Shown here piece after piece: positions 1-8,971 of a stretch of 54,054 nucleotides of DNA; position 1 is the stretch's first letter; every line of letters begins with the position of its first letter. The notes beneath the pieces are model-generated. The model was given only the letters and a program-made list of their open reading frames with translations. It ran no database searches and was not told the DNA's origin. The stretch lies in the NCBI GenBank assembly GCA_937120535.1, contig CAKZJX010000114.1, positions 1-54,054 of the forward strand, written 5' to 3'. Source of the stretch: an uncultured Anaerolineae bacterium. Lineage in GTDB: Bacteria; Chloroflexota; Anaerolineae; Anaerolineales; Villigracilaceae. The position numbers and the translations under genes were made by a program.

Positions 1-2
1 CC

Positions 3-179
3 AAACGCGTCACCTGCCACACCTTCCGCCATTCCTTCGCCACCCACCTTCTACAAAACGGCTACGACATCCGCACCGTCCAAGAACTTCTCGGTCACAA
101 GGACGTGCGTACCACCATGATCTACATCTACGTCCTCCAGCGCAGCGCCGGCGCCGTCAAAAGCCCCCTCGACCCCTAA
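3..179 (+). CDS. Tyrosine recombinase, integron-integrase-like, C-terminal fragment (5' end outside window)
   Basis: Only the last 58 residues are in the window. They read through the conserved [12 protein letters not shown] block (box II with the catalytic His-x-x-Arg) and the [13 protein letters not shown] block, whose Tyr is the DNA-cleaving nucleophile. The tail ending VKSPLDP resembles the C-terminus of integron integrases (IntI), which end VRSPLD, more than XerC/XerD. In IntI the Tyr is normally followed by Thr-His; here it is followed by Ile-Tyr. No attC-like array is visible downstream; the next gene, aroKB, begins 19 nt later. Family assignment to tyrosine recombinases is firm; the IntI subgroup is an inference from the tail. 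Confidence 0.85.
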   Translation, partial: KRVTCHTFRHSFATHLLQNGYDIRTVQELLGHKDVRTTMIYIYVLQRSAGAVKSPLDP

Positions 180-197
180 CCGCTTCGCTCCTCGTCT

Positions 198-1721
198 ATG
201 CCCCATCTGTTCCTCTACGGCCCCCCCGGAACCGGAAAGTCCACCGTCGGACAGCGCCTGGCCCACAACCTGGGCCTGCCCTTCCTGGACCTCGACCGCC
301 TGATCGAGCAACAGGCCGGCCGGCCGATCGCTCACATCATGCACGAGCGGGGAGAAGCCACCTTTCGTGACCTGGAGTCCCACGTCCTGCGCGCCACCCT
401 GGACTCCTTTCCCCCTGACCAAGATGCCGTCATCGCCCTCGGAGGCGGCGCCCTGCTCCGCCCTGAAAACCGCACTTACGTCGAAAATCGCGGCCGCCTC
501 CTGCTCCTCATGGCCGAGCTTCCCACCCTGATCGAACGACTGTCCTCCCAACCCAACATCCGTCCCCTCCTGGCCGGCGACCTACCCACTCGCCTGGCCG
601 AACTGCTTGCCGCCCGTCATGACCATTACCACTCCTTCCCCCGCCAACTTTGGGTGGACGGAAAAACCGCCGAACAGAACGCCCGTCAAGCTCAAGTCCT
701 CCTTGGTCGCCACCGCCTGCAGGCCCCGGGCGAATGTGAAATCATTGTCGAACGCATCACCGCCCTACCCCCCTTCTCCGACGCCCTGGTGGTTACTGAC
801 CAAAACGTCGCCCGCTATCACCTAGACACCCTACACGCCACCCTGCGCTCCGAACTTCCCGCCGTGATCCTGCCGGCCGGCGAAGAACACAAAACCCTAG
901 CGACCGTCCAACGCCTCTGGCAAGCCTTCCTCGACCACGGCCTCGATCGTCAAAGCTGCGTGATCGCCTTCGGAGGCGGCGTGATCACCGACCTGACCGG
1001 TTTTGCCGCCTCCACCTATCTGCGCGGCATCGCCTGGATCGCCATTCCTACCACCATCGTCGGCATGGCCGATGCCGCTATTGGCGGCAAAACCGGCTTC
1101 GACCTCCCTCAGGGCAAGAACCTGATCGGTTCCTTTCACACCCCGCGGCGGGTGTGGGCCGACCCCGGCCTGCTCCACACCCTCGACGACCGCGACCGCC
1201 GCGCCGGCCTGGCCGAGGTGGTCAAACATGGCCTGATCGCCGACCCTGAGCTGTTCGAACACTGCCGGCGCGGCCCCGACTGGATCGATCGCCACCTCGA
1301 AGAGATCCTCCAGCGCGCCATAGCCATTAAAGTCGCCATCGTCGAAGAAGACCCATACGAAAAAGGCCGCCGCGCCGTGCTCAACCTGGGGCACACCATC
1401 GGTCATGCCGTGGAATTGGCCAGCGGCTTTCGCCTGCGGCACGGCGAGGCCATCGCCATCGGCATGGCCGTCGAGGCCAGGTACGCCGCTCGGGTCGGGC
1501 TGGCACGCGCCGGGTTGGTGGAAGCGCTGGAGGAAACGCTGATCGGGTTGAAGTTACCCGTTCGCATTCCAGACCACCTCTCTCGCCAGGCCATCTTGCG
1601 TGCCATTCGGGTGGATAAAAAGCGGCAGGCCCGGGCCATCCGTTTCGCCCTACCGGTCGAGGTCGGCCGGGTTGAACTGATCTCAATCGAACATCCAGAA
1701 GACGTCCTGGAAGGTGAATAA
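198..1721 (+). CDS. aroKB: Bifunctional shikimate kinase / 3-dehydroquinate synthase
   Basis: A 507-residue fusion carrying two enzymes of the shikimate pathway. Residues 1 to about 170 are shikimate kinase: Walker [10 protein letters not shown] at residues 8-16, a DLDRLIE shikimate-binding Asp, and the ALGGGALL glycine motif. Residues from about 180 on are 3-dehydroquinate synthase (NAD- and metal-dependent): [39 protein letters not shown] and a GLAEVVKHG block are all present, so both halves look catalytically intact. The kinase acts two steps after the synthase, so the fusion joins non-consecutive steps. The stop overlaps the aroQ start by one base (TAATG), implying translational coupling. 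No clear ribosome binding site precedes the ATG. Similar AroKB fusions are known in Thermotoga. Confidence 0.95.
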   Translation: MPHLFLYGPPGTGKSTVGQRLAHNLGLPFLDLDRLIEQQAGRPIAHIMHERGEATFRDLESHVLRATLDSFPPDQDAVIALGGGALLRPENRTYVENRGRLLLLMAELPTLIERLSSQPNIRPLLAGDLPTRLAELLAARHDHYHSFPRQLWVDGKTAEQNARQAQVLLGRHRLQAPGECEIIVERITALPPFSDALVVTDQNVARYHLDTLHATLRSELPAVILPAGEEHKTLATVQRLWQAFLDHGLDRQSCVIAFGGGVITDLTGFAASTYLRGIAWIAIPTTIVGMADAAIGGKTGFDLPQGKNLIGSFHTPRRVWADPGLLHTLDDRDRRAGLAEVVKHGLIADPELFEHCRRGPDWIDRHLEEILQRAIAIKVAIVEEDPYEKGRRAVLNLGHTIGHAVELASGFRLRHGEAIAIGMAVEARYAARVGLARAGLVEALEETLIGLKLPVRIPDHLSRQAILRAIRVDKKRQARAIRFALPVEVGRVELISIEHPEDVLEGE

Positions 1722-2161
1722 TGAACATCCTGGTGCTCCACGGCCCCAACCTGAACCTGCTTGGCTCGCGTGAACCCCACCTCTACGGCCCTCTGACTCT
1801 GGAGGAGATCGATCGCCGCCTGATTGCCCTCGGCCGCGAACTGGGTGTGGAAGTGATCTGCCGCCAATCCAACCACGAGGGGACCTTGATCGACGCGCTG
1901 CACGAAGCGCGAAGCTGGGCGGCCGGCGTGGTCTTCAACCCCGGCGGCTACACCCACACCTCGGTGGCCCTGCGCGACGCCATTGCTGCCATCGCCTTGC
2001 CGGTGATAGAAGTTCACCTCTCCAACGTCTACGCCCGCGAAGAGTTTCGCCACACTTCTCTGATCTCGGCCGTCTGCCGCGGCAAGGTGGTCGGCTTTGG
2101 TTGGCGCTCCTACGAACTGGGCCTGCGGGGATTGGTGGCCCTGCTTCGCAACGGCGCTTGA
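1721..2161 (+). CDS. aroQ: 3-dehydroquinate dehydratase, type II
   Basis: A 146-residue cytosolic type II dehydroquinase, the usual length. It converts 3-dehydroquinate to 3-dehydroshikimate, the step after the AroB half of the preceding gene. Visible hallmarks are the N-terminal [41 protein letters not shown] and [15 protein letters not shown] motifs, which carry the active-site Tyr, Arg, Asn and His residues. It overlaps aroKB by one base. Its TGA stop codon lies inside the -35 hexamer of the thrS promoter, so the aro transcription unit and the thrS unit abut with no spacer. Confidence 0.96.
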   Translation: MNILVLHGPNLNLLGSREPHLYGPLTLEEIDRRLIALGRELGVEVICRQSNHEGTLIDALHEARSWAAGVVFNPGGYTHTSVALRDAIAAIALPVIEVHLSNVYAREEFRHTSLISAVCRGKVVGFGWRSYELGLRGLVALLRNGA

Positions 2162-2185
2162 CAACCCCGCCGCCGCGCATATAAT
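2158..2185 (+). promoter_or_regulatory. Promoter of the thrS T-box leader
   Basis: Perfect -35 TTGACA (2158-2163), 16-bp spacer, perfect -10 TATAAT (2180-2185). The aroQ stop codon TGA is embedded in the -35. The expected start of transcription is about 2192, just before the T-box stem I sequences. Confidence 0.85.
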
Positions 2186-2191
2186 TACGGC

Positions 2192-2455
2192 AACCCCTGC
2201 AAACGCAACGACCGGGACGAGTAGACGACTCCGGCTCTGCCAGGGAGAAGAGGTCGCTGACTGCAAGCCTCTTTCAGAGACGATCGTCGAACACCCCCCG
2301 CGAGCGGAACGCGGAAAACCGGCCCGCCGGCGAGTATGCGAACCGGATGGCCCCGTTATCGGCTCAAGAGGGGCGCCTCTGCTCTGAGGTGCCTGAATCG
2401 GGTGGAACCGCGTGAGCTGGCCTCTCGCCCCGTGTGGTCGAGAGGTTTTGCGTTC
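2192..2455 (+). promoter_or_regulatory. T-box riboswitch controlling thrS (specifier ACC)
   Basis: A tRNA-sensing leader. The 5' part shows the GGGACGAGTAG segment (AGTA side of the specifier loop). Its partner strand carries GAAC followed by ACC at 2293-2295, one base before the CCCG/CGGG closing helix, which gives a Thr (ACC) specifier. The universal T-box sequence GGGTGGAACCGCG lies at 2400-2412, where the uncharged tRNA acceptor end pairs. An intrinsic terminator follows at 2421-2449. The same GAA-N-codon or GAA-codon geometry recurs in the serS and leuS leaders of this window. Binding of uncharged tRNA-Thr should favour the antiterminator and thrS expression. Confidence 0.93.
2421..2449 (+). 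terminator. T-box expression-platform terminator of thrS
   Basis: Stem CCTCTCG (2421-2427) / CGAGAGG (2439-2445) followed by TTTT. It is mutually exclusive with the antiterminator formed by the T-box bases just upstream. Confidence 0.8.
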
Positions 2456-2490
2456 CTAGCACGATGAAAATATCGGAAAGGATTCGAACC

Positions 2491-4299
2491 ATGCTCGAAC
2501 CGAAAGAAAAATATGAAGATACCCATCTCTATCGGATTCGTCATTCCCTGGCCCACATCATGGCCCAGGCCGTGCTAGAGATGTTCCCCGAGGCCAAATA
2601 CACCATCGGACCTCCGATTGAGAACGGCTTTTACTACGACTTCGACCTGCCGCGCACCCTCACGCCAGAAGACCTAGAGCGGATTGAGGCCCGCATGCGC
2701 CAGATCGTAAGAGGCCACCATGATTTCCGCAAGCGTGTGGTCTCAGCCGACGAGGCGCGCCAGCTTTTCAAGGATCAACCCTACAAACTCGAACTGATCG
2801 ACGACCTGGAACGCGGCTCGACCGATGAGCACGGCCATCCTCTCCACGAAAAGCCTGAGATCTCGATCTATGTGCACGACACCTTCGTGGACCTGTGTCG
2901 GGGGCCGCACGTGGCCAACACGCGCGAGATTCCTCTCGAAGCGTTCAAGCTCATGCACGTGGCCGGCGCCTATTGGCGCGGCGACGAGAAAAACAAGCAA
3001 CTCCAACGCATCTACGGCACCGCTTGGGAGACCGTCCAGCAGCTTCAGGAATACCTGTGGCAGCTGGAAGAGGCCAAAAAGCGCGATCACCGCAAGCTAG
3101 GGCGCGAGCTGGAAATCTTTATCTTTGACGATGAAGTGGGGCCTGGGCTGCCGCTCTGGCTACCGAACGGTGGAGTGATGATCGAAGAGCTGGAGAAATT
3201 GGCCAAAGAAATGGAAGAAAAGGCCGGCTACGTGCGCGTTCGCACCCCCCACGTCACCAAAGAAGACCTATTCTACCGCTCCGGCCACCTGCCCTACTAC
3301 GCCGAGAGCATGTATCCACCCATGGAGCTGGAGGGCGTGCGCTACTACATCAAGCCCATGAATTGCCCGATGCACCACAAGATCTTCGCCTCTAAGCAAC
3401 GCTCCTACCGCGACTTACCCTTGCGTCTGGCCGAGTACGGGACGTGTTATCGCTACGAAAAGTCGGGTGAGCTGTTCGGCTTGATGCGCGTCCGCTCCAT
3501 GCAGATGAACGACGCCCACATCTACGTCGCCGAAGAACAGTTTGAAGAAGAATTCATGGCCGTGATTGACCTCTATCTGAAATACTTTGACCTGTTCGAC
3601 ATTGAGAAGTACTTGATGCGTCTCTCCCTGCACAGCAAGAGCGGCCTAGGCAAAAAGTACGTGGACAACGAGCGGCTGTGGCTGAAGACCGAAGACATGG
3701 TACGCAGCGCCCTGAAGAAGCACGGCATTCCCTTCGTCGAAGCCGAGGACGAGGCCGCCTTCTATGGTCCGAAGATCGACGTACAAATCTGGTCGGCCAT
3801 TGGGCGCGAATTCACCCTGGCGACCAATCAGGTGGATTTCGCCGTGCCGGCCCGTTTTGACCTGCACTTCACCAACCGCCACGGTGTTGAGGAAGTGCCG
3901 TTGTGCATCCATCGCGCTCCCCTCAGCACCCATGAGCGGATGATCGGCTTCCTGATCGAACACTATGCCGGCGCGTTCCCGGTCTGGCTCTCGCCCGAAC
4001 AGGTGCGCCTCATCCCCATCACCGACGCCCAGAACGAATATGCGCAAACCATTTCTCGGCAGCTGCGCGACCAAGGTATTCGGGCCAGTGCCGATCTCAG
4101 CGCCCAACGCATGAATGCCAAGATCCGCGCCGCCCAGATGATGAAGGTGCCCTACATGCTGATCGTCGGCGAAAATGAAATGAAGGCCGGCCTGGTCTCC
4201 TTGCGCCTGCGCGATGGCACCCAGCAGAATAACATTCCCCTCGAGGGCTTTATTGCTCGGGTCAAAGAGCGCATCTCGACCCGCGCCAAAGATCTATAA
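2491..4299 (+). CDS. thrS: Threonyl-tRNA synthetase lacking the TGS domain
   Basis: Charges tRNA-Thr with threonine. The 602-residue protein opens directly with the editing (second additional) domain, HSLAHIMAQAV, and has no N-terminal TGS domain of about 60 residues. The class II catalytic core follows (motif 2 around RLAEYGTCYRYEKSGEL with the MNCPMHH zinc/active-site segment, motif 3 near APLSTHERMIGFLIEHY), then an anticodon-binding domain at the C-terminus. The start at 2491 is chosen because GAAAGG lies 9 nt upstream, and the longer frame starting at 2434 would begin inside the terminator loop. Expression is set by the T-box leader. Loss of TGS is known in some bacterial ThrRS lineages. 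Confidence 0.96.
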   Translation: MLEPKEKYEDTHLYRIRHSLAHIMAQAVLEMFPEAKYTIGPPIENGFYYDFDLPRTLTPEDLERIEARMRQIVRGHHDFRKRVVSADEARQLFKDQPYKLELIDDLERGSTDEHGHPLHEKPEISIYVHDTFVDLCRGPHVANTREIPLEAFKLMHVAGAYWRGDEKNKQLQRIYGTAWETVQQLQEYLWQLEEAKKRDHRKLGRELEIFIFDDEVGPGLPLWLPNGGVMIEELEKLAKEMEEKAGYVRVRTPHVTKEDLFYRSGHLPYYAESMYPPMELEGVRYYIKPMNCPMHHKIFASKQRSYRDLPLRLAEYGTCYRYEKSGELFGLMRVRSMQMNDAHIYVAEEQFEEEFMAVIDLYLKYFDLFDIEKYLMRLSLHSKSGLGKKYVDNERLWLKTEDMVRSALKKHGIPFVEAEDEAAFYGPKIDVQIWSAIGREFTLATNQVDFAVPARFDLHFTNRHGVEEVPLCIHRAPLSTHERMIGFLIEHYAGAFPVWLSPEQVRLIPITDAQNEYAQTISRQLRDQGIRASADLSAQRMNAKIRAAQMMKVPYMLIVGENEMKAGLVSLRLRDGTQQNNIPLEGFIARVKERISTRAKDL

Positions 4300-4619
4300 T
4301 CCCTAGCCGGCGTCCTGCGATCGCTCGGCAGCCCTGTGCCTTGCAAGCCAGTGTGCCGGCGTCCAATTTTGCCAATCACAGCCCACTTTACGAACCAAGC
4401 CGAGGCGATCGCCCGATGCTTGATCGTTCTCGTTTGCCGCTCATCCTTGCACAACACGATATAAGGCTGGTATACTTACTAAGGAGAAACGGCTATCAGA
4501 AGAGTTCTTCTGAGCCTGAACGCAAGGAGGTGACACGTCCTAAGCACACTCGGCAGACTTCCCATATTCCTTCACCAACCATCCCAACCAATTGACTTCC
4601 ATTCGAGAGGAGAAGAAAC
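4300..4619 (+). other. Intergenic leader between thrS and the BMP lipoprotein gene
   Basis: About 320 nt without a convincing gene. It holds the extended -10 promoter listed separately and, near its end, a GAGAGGAG ribosome binding site in front of the lipoprotein ATG. I see no purine riboswitch core and no clear thrS terminator. Confidence 0.5.
4447..4476 (+). promoter_or_regulatory. Probable promoter of the nucleoside-transporter operon
   Basis: TTGCAC (4447-4452), 18-bp spacer, TATACT (4471-4476) preceded by TG, an extended -10. It is about 145 nt ahead of the lipoprotein start codon. Confidence 0.6.
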
Positions 4620-5801
4620 ATGAAAAAACTGTTTGCTGTGCTGTCTATGTTGGTGATTCTATCGTTGGCGCTGAGCGCTTGCGCACCGCGACCAACCCCG
4701 ACGCCTCCACCCACTCAACCCCCGGCGCCCACTAAACCCCCAGCGCCCACTCAACCCCCGGCGCCCACTCAACCCCCGGCGCCCACCGAAGCTCCCCCGC
4801 CTCTGATCGGCCAAGTAACCGACATGGGCGGCATTGACGATAAATCCTTCAACGCTAGCGCCTGGAAAGGCATTCAAGACGCCATGAAGGAATTCGCCAT
4901 CCAGGGCAAGTATCTCGAATCCCAGCAACAAGCCGATTACACCAAAAACATCCAACAGTACATTGACGAAGGGGCCGCTCTGATCGTCACCGTAGGATTC
5001 TTGCTGGGCGTGGACACCGCCAAGTTTGCTATTGCCAACCCTGACCTCAAGTTCGCCATCGTGGACTACACTTACCCGGACTGCTGGCCTGGTGCCGAGG
5101 TGGGCGTCCAATGTGGGGCAGATAAGGAACTGCCGAACGTGCGCGGCCTGATCTTCCAGACCGACCAGGCGGCCTTCCTGGCCGGCTATCTGGCCGCTGG
5201 CATGACCAAGACCGGCGTCGTAGCCACCTACGGCGGCATCAAGATCCCACCGGTGACCATCTTCATGAAGGGGTTTGAGGCCGGCGTGAAGTACTACAAT
5301 CAACAGAAGGGTGCCAACGTCAGATTGCTCGGATGGGAGACAGCTCGCGATGAAGGCACCTTCACCGGCAACTTTGAATCCACCGACGATGGCCGTCGTC
5401 TGGCCGAATCCTTCATGCAAGAAGGCGCTGACATCATCCTGCCCGTGGCCGGCCCGGTTGGCCTCGGCTCGGCCGCTGTCTGCAAGGAGACCAAGGCCTG
5501 CTTGGTGATCGGCGTGGATGCCGATTGGTACGACACCGCGCCCGAATACCGCGAGGTGCTGCTCACCTCCGTCCTCAAGAAGATTGACGTTGCCGTCTAT
5601 AGCACCATCAAAGACTTGCTCGAAGGCAAATTCAGCGGCGGCACGCGCGTATATGCCATTGCCGATGGCGGCGTGGATATCGCCCCCTATCATGAGTTTG
5701 AGGACGACGTCCCGGCTGAATTGAAAGCCGAGATCGACGCCATCCGCAAAGCGCTGATTGACGGCTCCCTGACCGTGGACGGCGTGCTGTCCGGTCAATA
5801 A
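4620..5801 (+). CDS. BMP-family substrate-binding lipoprotein (nucleoside-type ABC importer)
   Basis: A 393-residue extracellular binding protein. Residues 1-20 are a lipoprotein signal peptide ending LSA with the lipidated Cys at 21. Residues about 24-58 form a Pro/Thr-rich tether encoded by an 18-bp tandem repeat. The rest matches the BMP/Med family of periplasmic-binding-like proteins (GQVTDMGGIDDKSFN, the substrate-pocket entry, then the FQTDQAAFLAGYLAA segment), which bind purine nucleosides or related ligands. The three following genes supply the ATPase and two permeases, so this is the ligand-capture subunit anchored outside the membrane. A strong terminator follows, so it can be made in excess over the membrane parts. 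The exact ligand cannot be read from the sequence. Confidence 0.93.
   Translation: MKKLFAVLSMLVILSLALSACAPRPTPTPPPTQPPAPTKPPAPTQPPAPTQPPAPTEAPPPLIGQVTDMGGIDDKSFNASAWKGIQDAMKEFAIQGKYLESQQQADYTKNIQQYIDEGAALIVTVGFLLGVDTAKFAIANPDLKFAIVDYTYPDCWPGAEVGVQCGADKELPNVRGLIFQTDQAAFLAGYLAAGMTKTGVVATYGGIKIPPVTIFMKGFEAGVKYYNQQKGANVRLLGWETARDEGTFTGNFESTDDGRRLAESFMQEGADIILPVAGPVGLGSAAVCKETKACLVIGVDADWYDTAPEYREVLLTSVLKKIDVAVYSTIKDLLEGKFSGGTRVYAIADGGVDIAPYHEFEDDVPAELKAEIDAIRKALIDGSLTVDGVLSGQ
4713..4784 (+). repeat. Four tandem 18-bp units encoding a Pro-rich linker
   Basis: Units at 4713, 4731, 4749 and 4767; three are identical (ACTCAACCCCCGGCGCCC) and the second has two changes. Each encodes six residues (PTQPPA-type) of the surface tether of the binding lipoprotein, so copy-number slippage would change tether length in frame. 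Confidence 0.9.
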
Positions 5802-5814
5802 TCCATCTCATCCT

Positions 5815-5849
5815 GAGGCCGGAGGACGGCGCTCCTCCGGCCTCTTTTT
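5815..5849 (+). terminator. Intrinsic terminator after the BMP lipoprotein gene
   Basis: Stem GAGGCCGGAGGA / TCCTCCGGCCTC with a short CGGCGC loop, followed by TTTTT. It separates the binding-protein gene from the ATPase/permease genes and probably gives partial read-through. Confidence 0.9.
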
Positions 5850-6098
5850 GCCGCCTCTTGCGCCCCTTTCATGCATGTCCTCGCCTTCCCTCAAGGTTTT
5901 CTCAGACGCCTTAGACGGTTCCCCAGAAGCTCGCCCTACCTTCGACACACCTGCCGACGATCCGGTAAAATGATCTCCACTCCCTGCCCTACAATTTCGT
6001 TCTGACGCCATTCTTCCAATACCCACCCTCTTTCGATTGTGCCTAGAGAAGGCCGTTGTATCTCACCTGCTCGCGAACCATCCCTTCAAGGAGAAACC

Positions 6099-7664
6099 AT
6101 GCCTCCGGTGCTTGAGTTGCGGAACATTACAAAAGCCTTTCCCGGCGTGCTAGCCAACGACCACATCAACCTGGACCTGAACGAAGGCGAAATCCACTGC
6201 CTGCTGGGGGAAAACGGCGCCGGCAAGACGACCTTGATGAACATCCTCTACGGCCTCTATAAGCCCGACGAAGGCGAGATCTACGTGCGCGGCAAAAAAG
6301 CGGAAATCCATGATCCAAACGATGCCATTGCCCTGGGCATTGGCATGGTGCATCAGCATTTCATGCTGGTTCCGGTGATGACCGTGACCGAAAATGTCAT
6401 GCTCGGTGTGGAAGAGAAGCGCTATGGGCTGTTCCTCGACCGGGCCAAAGTTGCAGCGCGCATTCGCGAACTCTCACAGCTTTATGGGCTAGAAGTAGAT
6501 CCCAACCGCTACATTAAGGACCTGCCGGTCGGCATTCAGCAGCGGGTGGAAATCATCAAAGTCCTCTACCGCCAGGCAGACATCCTCATCCTCGATGAGC
6601 CGACCGCTGTGCTTACGCCCCAAGAAGTGGAAGGCCTGTTCAAGGTGTTGCGCTCCCTGGTTGCCAAGGGCAAATCCATCATTTTCATTACCCACAAGTT
6701 GAAGGAAGTGATGGCCTTGGCCGATCGCATCACCGTTCTGCGTAATGGGCGAACAGTGGGAACAGTGACTCCGAGCGAGGTCACGCCGGAGAAGTTGGCC
6801 GCCATGATGGTGGGGCGCGAGGTCAATCTGGTGGTATCCAAACAAGAAGCCCACCCGACCGAACCGGCGTTGGAAGTGAAGGACCTATATGTGGCCGATG
6901 AGCGCGGCAATTTGGCGGTGCGCGGCGTGTCTTTTGACGTGAGACTGGGCGAGATTTTGGGCATTGCTGGCGTTCAAGGCAATGGTCAAACCGAATTGGT
7001 GTATGCCTTGACCGGTCTGCTGCCGATCCAAGCTGGCAAGGTGCGTATCTTGGGGCAACCGATTAGATCCACTTCGCCGCGCGCCATCCTCGAGCGCGGT
7101 GTGGCTCATGTTCCAGAAGACCGCCAACGCCATGGTTTGATCCTGTCCTTCCCGATCCACGATAACTTTGTGCTCTGCACGTATTTCTGGCCGCTGTTTG
7201 CACGCGGCCTGAGACTTCAAGAGAAGGCGATCTACGAAAACGCCCAGAAGCTGGTGGAGCAGTTCGACGTGCGCACGCCGAGCATTTTTGTGCCGGCCTC
7301 GAGCCTGTCGGGCGGCAACCAACAAAAGGTCATTGTGGCGCGCGAGTTCTCGCGCCCGATCCGGCTACTGATCGCCTCACAACCCACCCGCGGTCTAGAC
7401 GTGGGTTCGATCGAATACATCCACAACCGCATCCTGGAAAAGCGCGATCAGGGGACAGCCATCCTTCTGGTGTCGTCGGAGCTGGATGAGATCATGGCGC
7501 TCTCCGATCGGATTGCTGTGATGTATCGCGGTCAGATTGTGGACATTGTGCCAGCTGCGCAAGCAACCAAGGAGTCTATCGGCCTGTTGATGGCCGGCAT
7601 TCACCCCGACGAGGCGATGAAAGCTGCGCCCACCCGTCCAGGCGAAGTGGAGCGCGTTTTCTAG
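6099..7664 (+). CDS. Sugar/nucleoside ABC transporter ATPase with two ABC domains
   Basis: A 521-residue duplicated ATPase of the RbsA/YufO (NupO) type that energises uptake by the two permeases that follow. The first half has Walker A GENGAGKTT (residues 37-45), a variant signature LPVGIQQRVEI and Walker B ILILDEPTAVLT. The second half has a degenerate Walker A (GVQGNGQTE) but an intact LSGGNQQK signature, the usual asymmetry in this family. The start at 6099 is preferred because AAGGAG lies 6 nt upstream; a longer GTG frame from 6039 lacks a binding site. A TCGACA-18-TAAAAT promoter may lie near 5957-5986, but this is weak. It is followed 10 nt later by the first permease. Confidence 0.95.
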   Translation: MPPVLELRNITKAFPGVLANDHINLDLNEGEIHCLLGENGAGKTTLMNILYGLYKPDEGEIYVRGKKAEIHDPNDAIALGIGMVHQHFMLVPVMTVTENVMLGVEEKRYGLFLDRAKVAARIRELSQLYGLEVDPNRYIKDLPVGIQQRVEIIKVLYRQADILILDEPTAVLTPQEVEGLFKVLRSLVAKGKSIIFITHKLKEVMALADRITVLRNGRTVGTVTPSEVTPEKLAAMMVGREVNLVVSKQEAHPTEPALEVKDLYVADERGNLAVRGVSFDVRLGEILGIAGVQGNGQTELVYALTGLLPIQAGKVRILGQPIRSTSPRAILERGVAHVPEDRQRHGLILSFPIHDNFVLCTYFWPLFARGLRLQEKAIYENAQKLVEQFDVRTPSIFVPASSLSGGNQQKVIVAREFSRPIRLLIASQPTRGLDVGSIEYIHNRILEKRDQGTAILLVSSELDEIMALSDRIAVMYRGQIVDIVPAAQATKESIGLLMAGIHPDEAMKAAPTRPGEVERVF

Positions 7665-7674
7665 GAGGCAAATC

Positions 7675-8964
7675 GTGGCAACTCCCCCGAATTCTCAGGA
7701 AACCAGAAATGCTGCAAGCCCGGCGGCTTCCCCTCCCCGCCCGGGAGTGGCCCGTTACGTCAGCGGTTCGGCTGCCCAAGCGTTGCTGGTGCCGGTCTTG
7801 GCCGTGTTCGTCGGTTTGCTGTTGGGCGGCGTGGTGATCGCCGCCACCGATGCCGGCGTAGCGGCTGTGTTTCGCGCGTTTTCCGCTGATCCCGGCGGCG
7901 TCTTCCGGGCGATTTGGCAGGCGGTCGTCAAAGGCTATGGAGCCTTGTTCTACGGCTCGATCGGCAGTCCGCGCGAAATGCTCGATGGCTACCGCATTTA
8001 CCTGGAAACCGGCGACAACAAAGCCCTGCTCAAAGCCATCTACCCTTTCACCGAGAGCTTGACCACCGCCACGCCCTACATCTTCGCCGGCCTGGCAGTG
8101 GCTTTGGGCTTTCGCTGTGGCTTGTTCAACATCGGCGCCGAGGGGCAGTTCTTCATCGGCGCGCTGGGGGCCGCTTTTGTGGGATACAGCATCAGCGGTT
8201 TGCCGGCTTTCCTTCACCTGCCACTGGCCCTGCTGGGCGGAGCGCTTGCCGGCGCCGTCTGGGGAGCCGTCCCGGGCTACCTCAAAGCGCGGTTTGGCGC
8301 CCACGAAGTGGTCAACACTATCATGATGAACTGGATTGCCTTCCGCCTGAGCGACTGGCTGCTCACCGGCCCCATGCAGGCCGCTGGCTTCCGGCCGGTG
8401 ACCCCCAACATCAAGATGACCGCCGCCTTGCCGCGCTTCTTCGAAGATCCGCTGCGCTTCAATTGGGGGTTTATCTTGGCCCTAGTGATGGCTTACGTGG
8501 TGTATTGGCTGCTTTTCAAGACCACGATAGGGTTCGAGATCCGCGCCGTGGGTGCCAACCCTGATGGGGCCAAATATGCCGGCATCAACGTGGTGCGCAA
8601 CTTTGTGTTGGTGATGACCTTGAGCGGAGCGCTGGCCGGCCTGGCTGGGACTGCCCAGGTGTTGGGCGTGGATCATTGGGTGGGCCAGGGGTTTTCGGCC
8701 GGCTACGGGTTCGACTCGATCGCCTTGGCCCTGTTGGGCAAGAGTCATCCGTTGGGTGTGGTGCTGGCTGCCCTGCTGTTTGGCTTCTTGCGCAGCGGCG
8801 CTACCCGCATGCAATCCCTGGCCGGCATTCCAATCGACATTATCTCGATCATCCAGGGCTTGGTGATCATTTTCGTGGCTGCGCCAGCTCTGATCCGCTG
8901 GCTGTTCCGCATCCCCGTACCCACCGCAGAAGAAACCGTGCTGACTCGCGGCTGGGGCAAGTAG
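7675..8964 (+). CDS. ABC transporter permease (YufP/BmpC-type), first of two
   Basis: A 429-residue inner-membrane protein with about nine to ten hydrophobic segments. It starts with a GTG codon directly after an AGGAGG binding site. The GLAVALGFRCGLFNIGAEGQ and YLKARFGAHEVVNTIMMNWI blocks are characteristic of the branched-chain/ribose-type permease superfamily (BPD_transp_2), where the EAA-like loop contacts the ATPase. With the next gene it should form the heterodimeric channel of the BMP-dependent importer. The unusual feature is a long N-terminal tail rich in Pro/Ala before the first membrane segment near residue 35. Confidence 0.93.
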   Translation: MATPPNSQETRNAASPAASPPRPGVARYVSGSAAQALLVPVLAVFVGLLLGGVVIAATDAGVAAVFRAFSADPGGVFRAIWQAVVKGYGALFYGSIGSPREMLDGYRIYLETGDNKALLKAIYPFTESLTTATPYIFAGLAVALGFRCGLFNIGAEGQFFIGALGAAFVGYSISGLPAFLHLPLALLGGALAGAVWGAVPGYLKARFGAHEVVNTIMMNWIAFRLSDWLLTGPMQAAGFRPVTPNIKMTAALPRFFEDPLRFNWGFILALVMAYVVYWLLFKTTIGFEIRAVGANPDGAKYAGINVVRNFVLVMTLSGALAGLAGTAQVLGVDHWVGQGFSAGYGFDSIALALLGKSHPLGVVLAALLFGFLRSGATRMQSLAGIPIDIISIIQGLVIIFVAAPALIRWLFRIPVPTAEETVLTRGWGK

Positions 8965-8971
8965 AGGTGAT

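Noticed and set aside
4659-5798. A 379-codon open frame on the minus strand opposite the BMP lipoprotein gene.
   Set aside because: It is a composition shadow of a well-supported lipoprotein gene, without motifs or a ribosome binding site. Similar long shadows at 35626-36963, 42407-43453 and 47322-48371 were set aside for the same reason.
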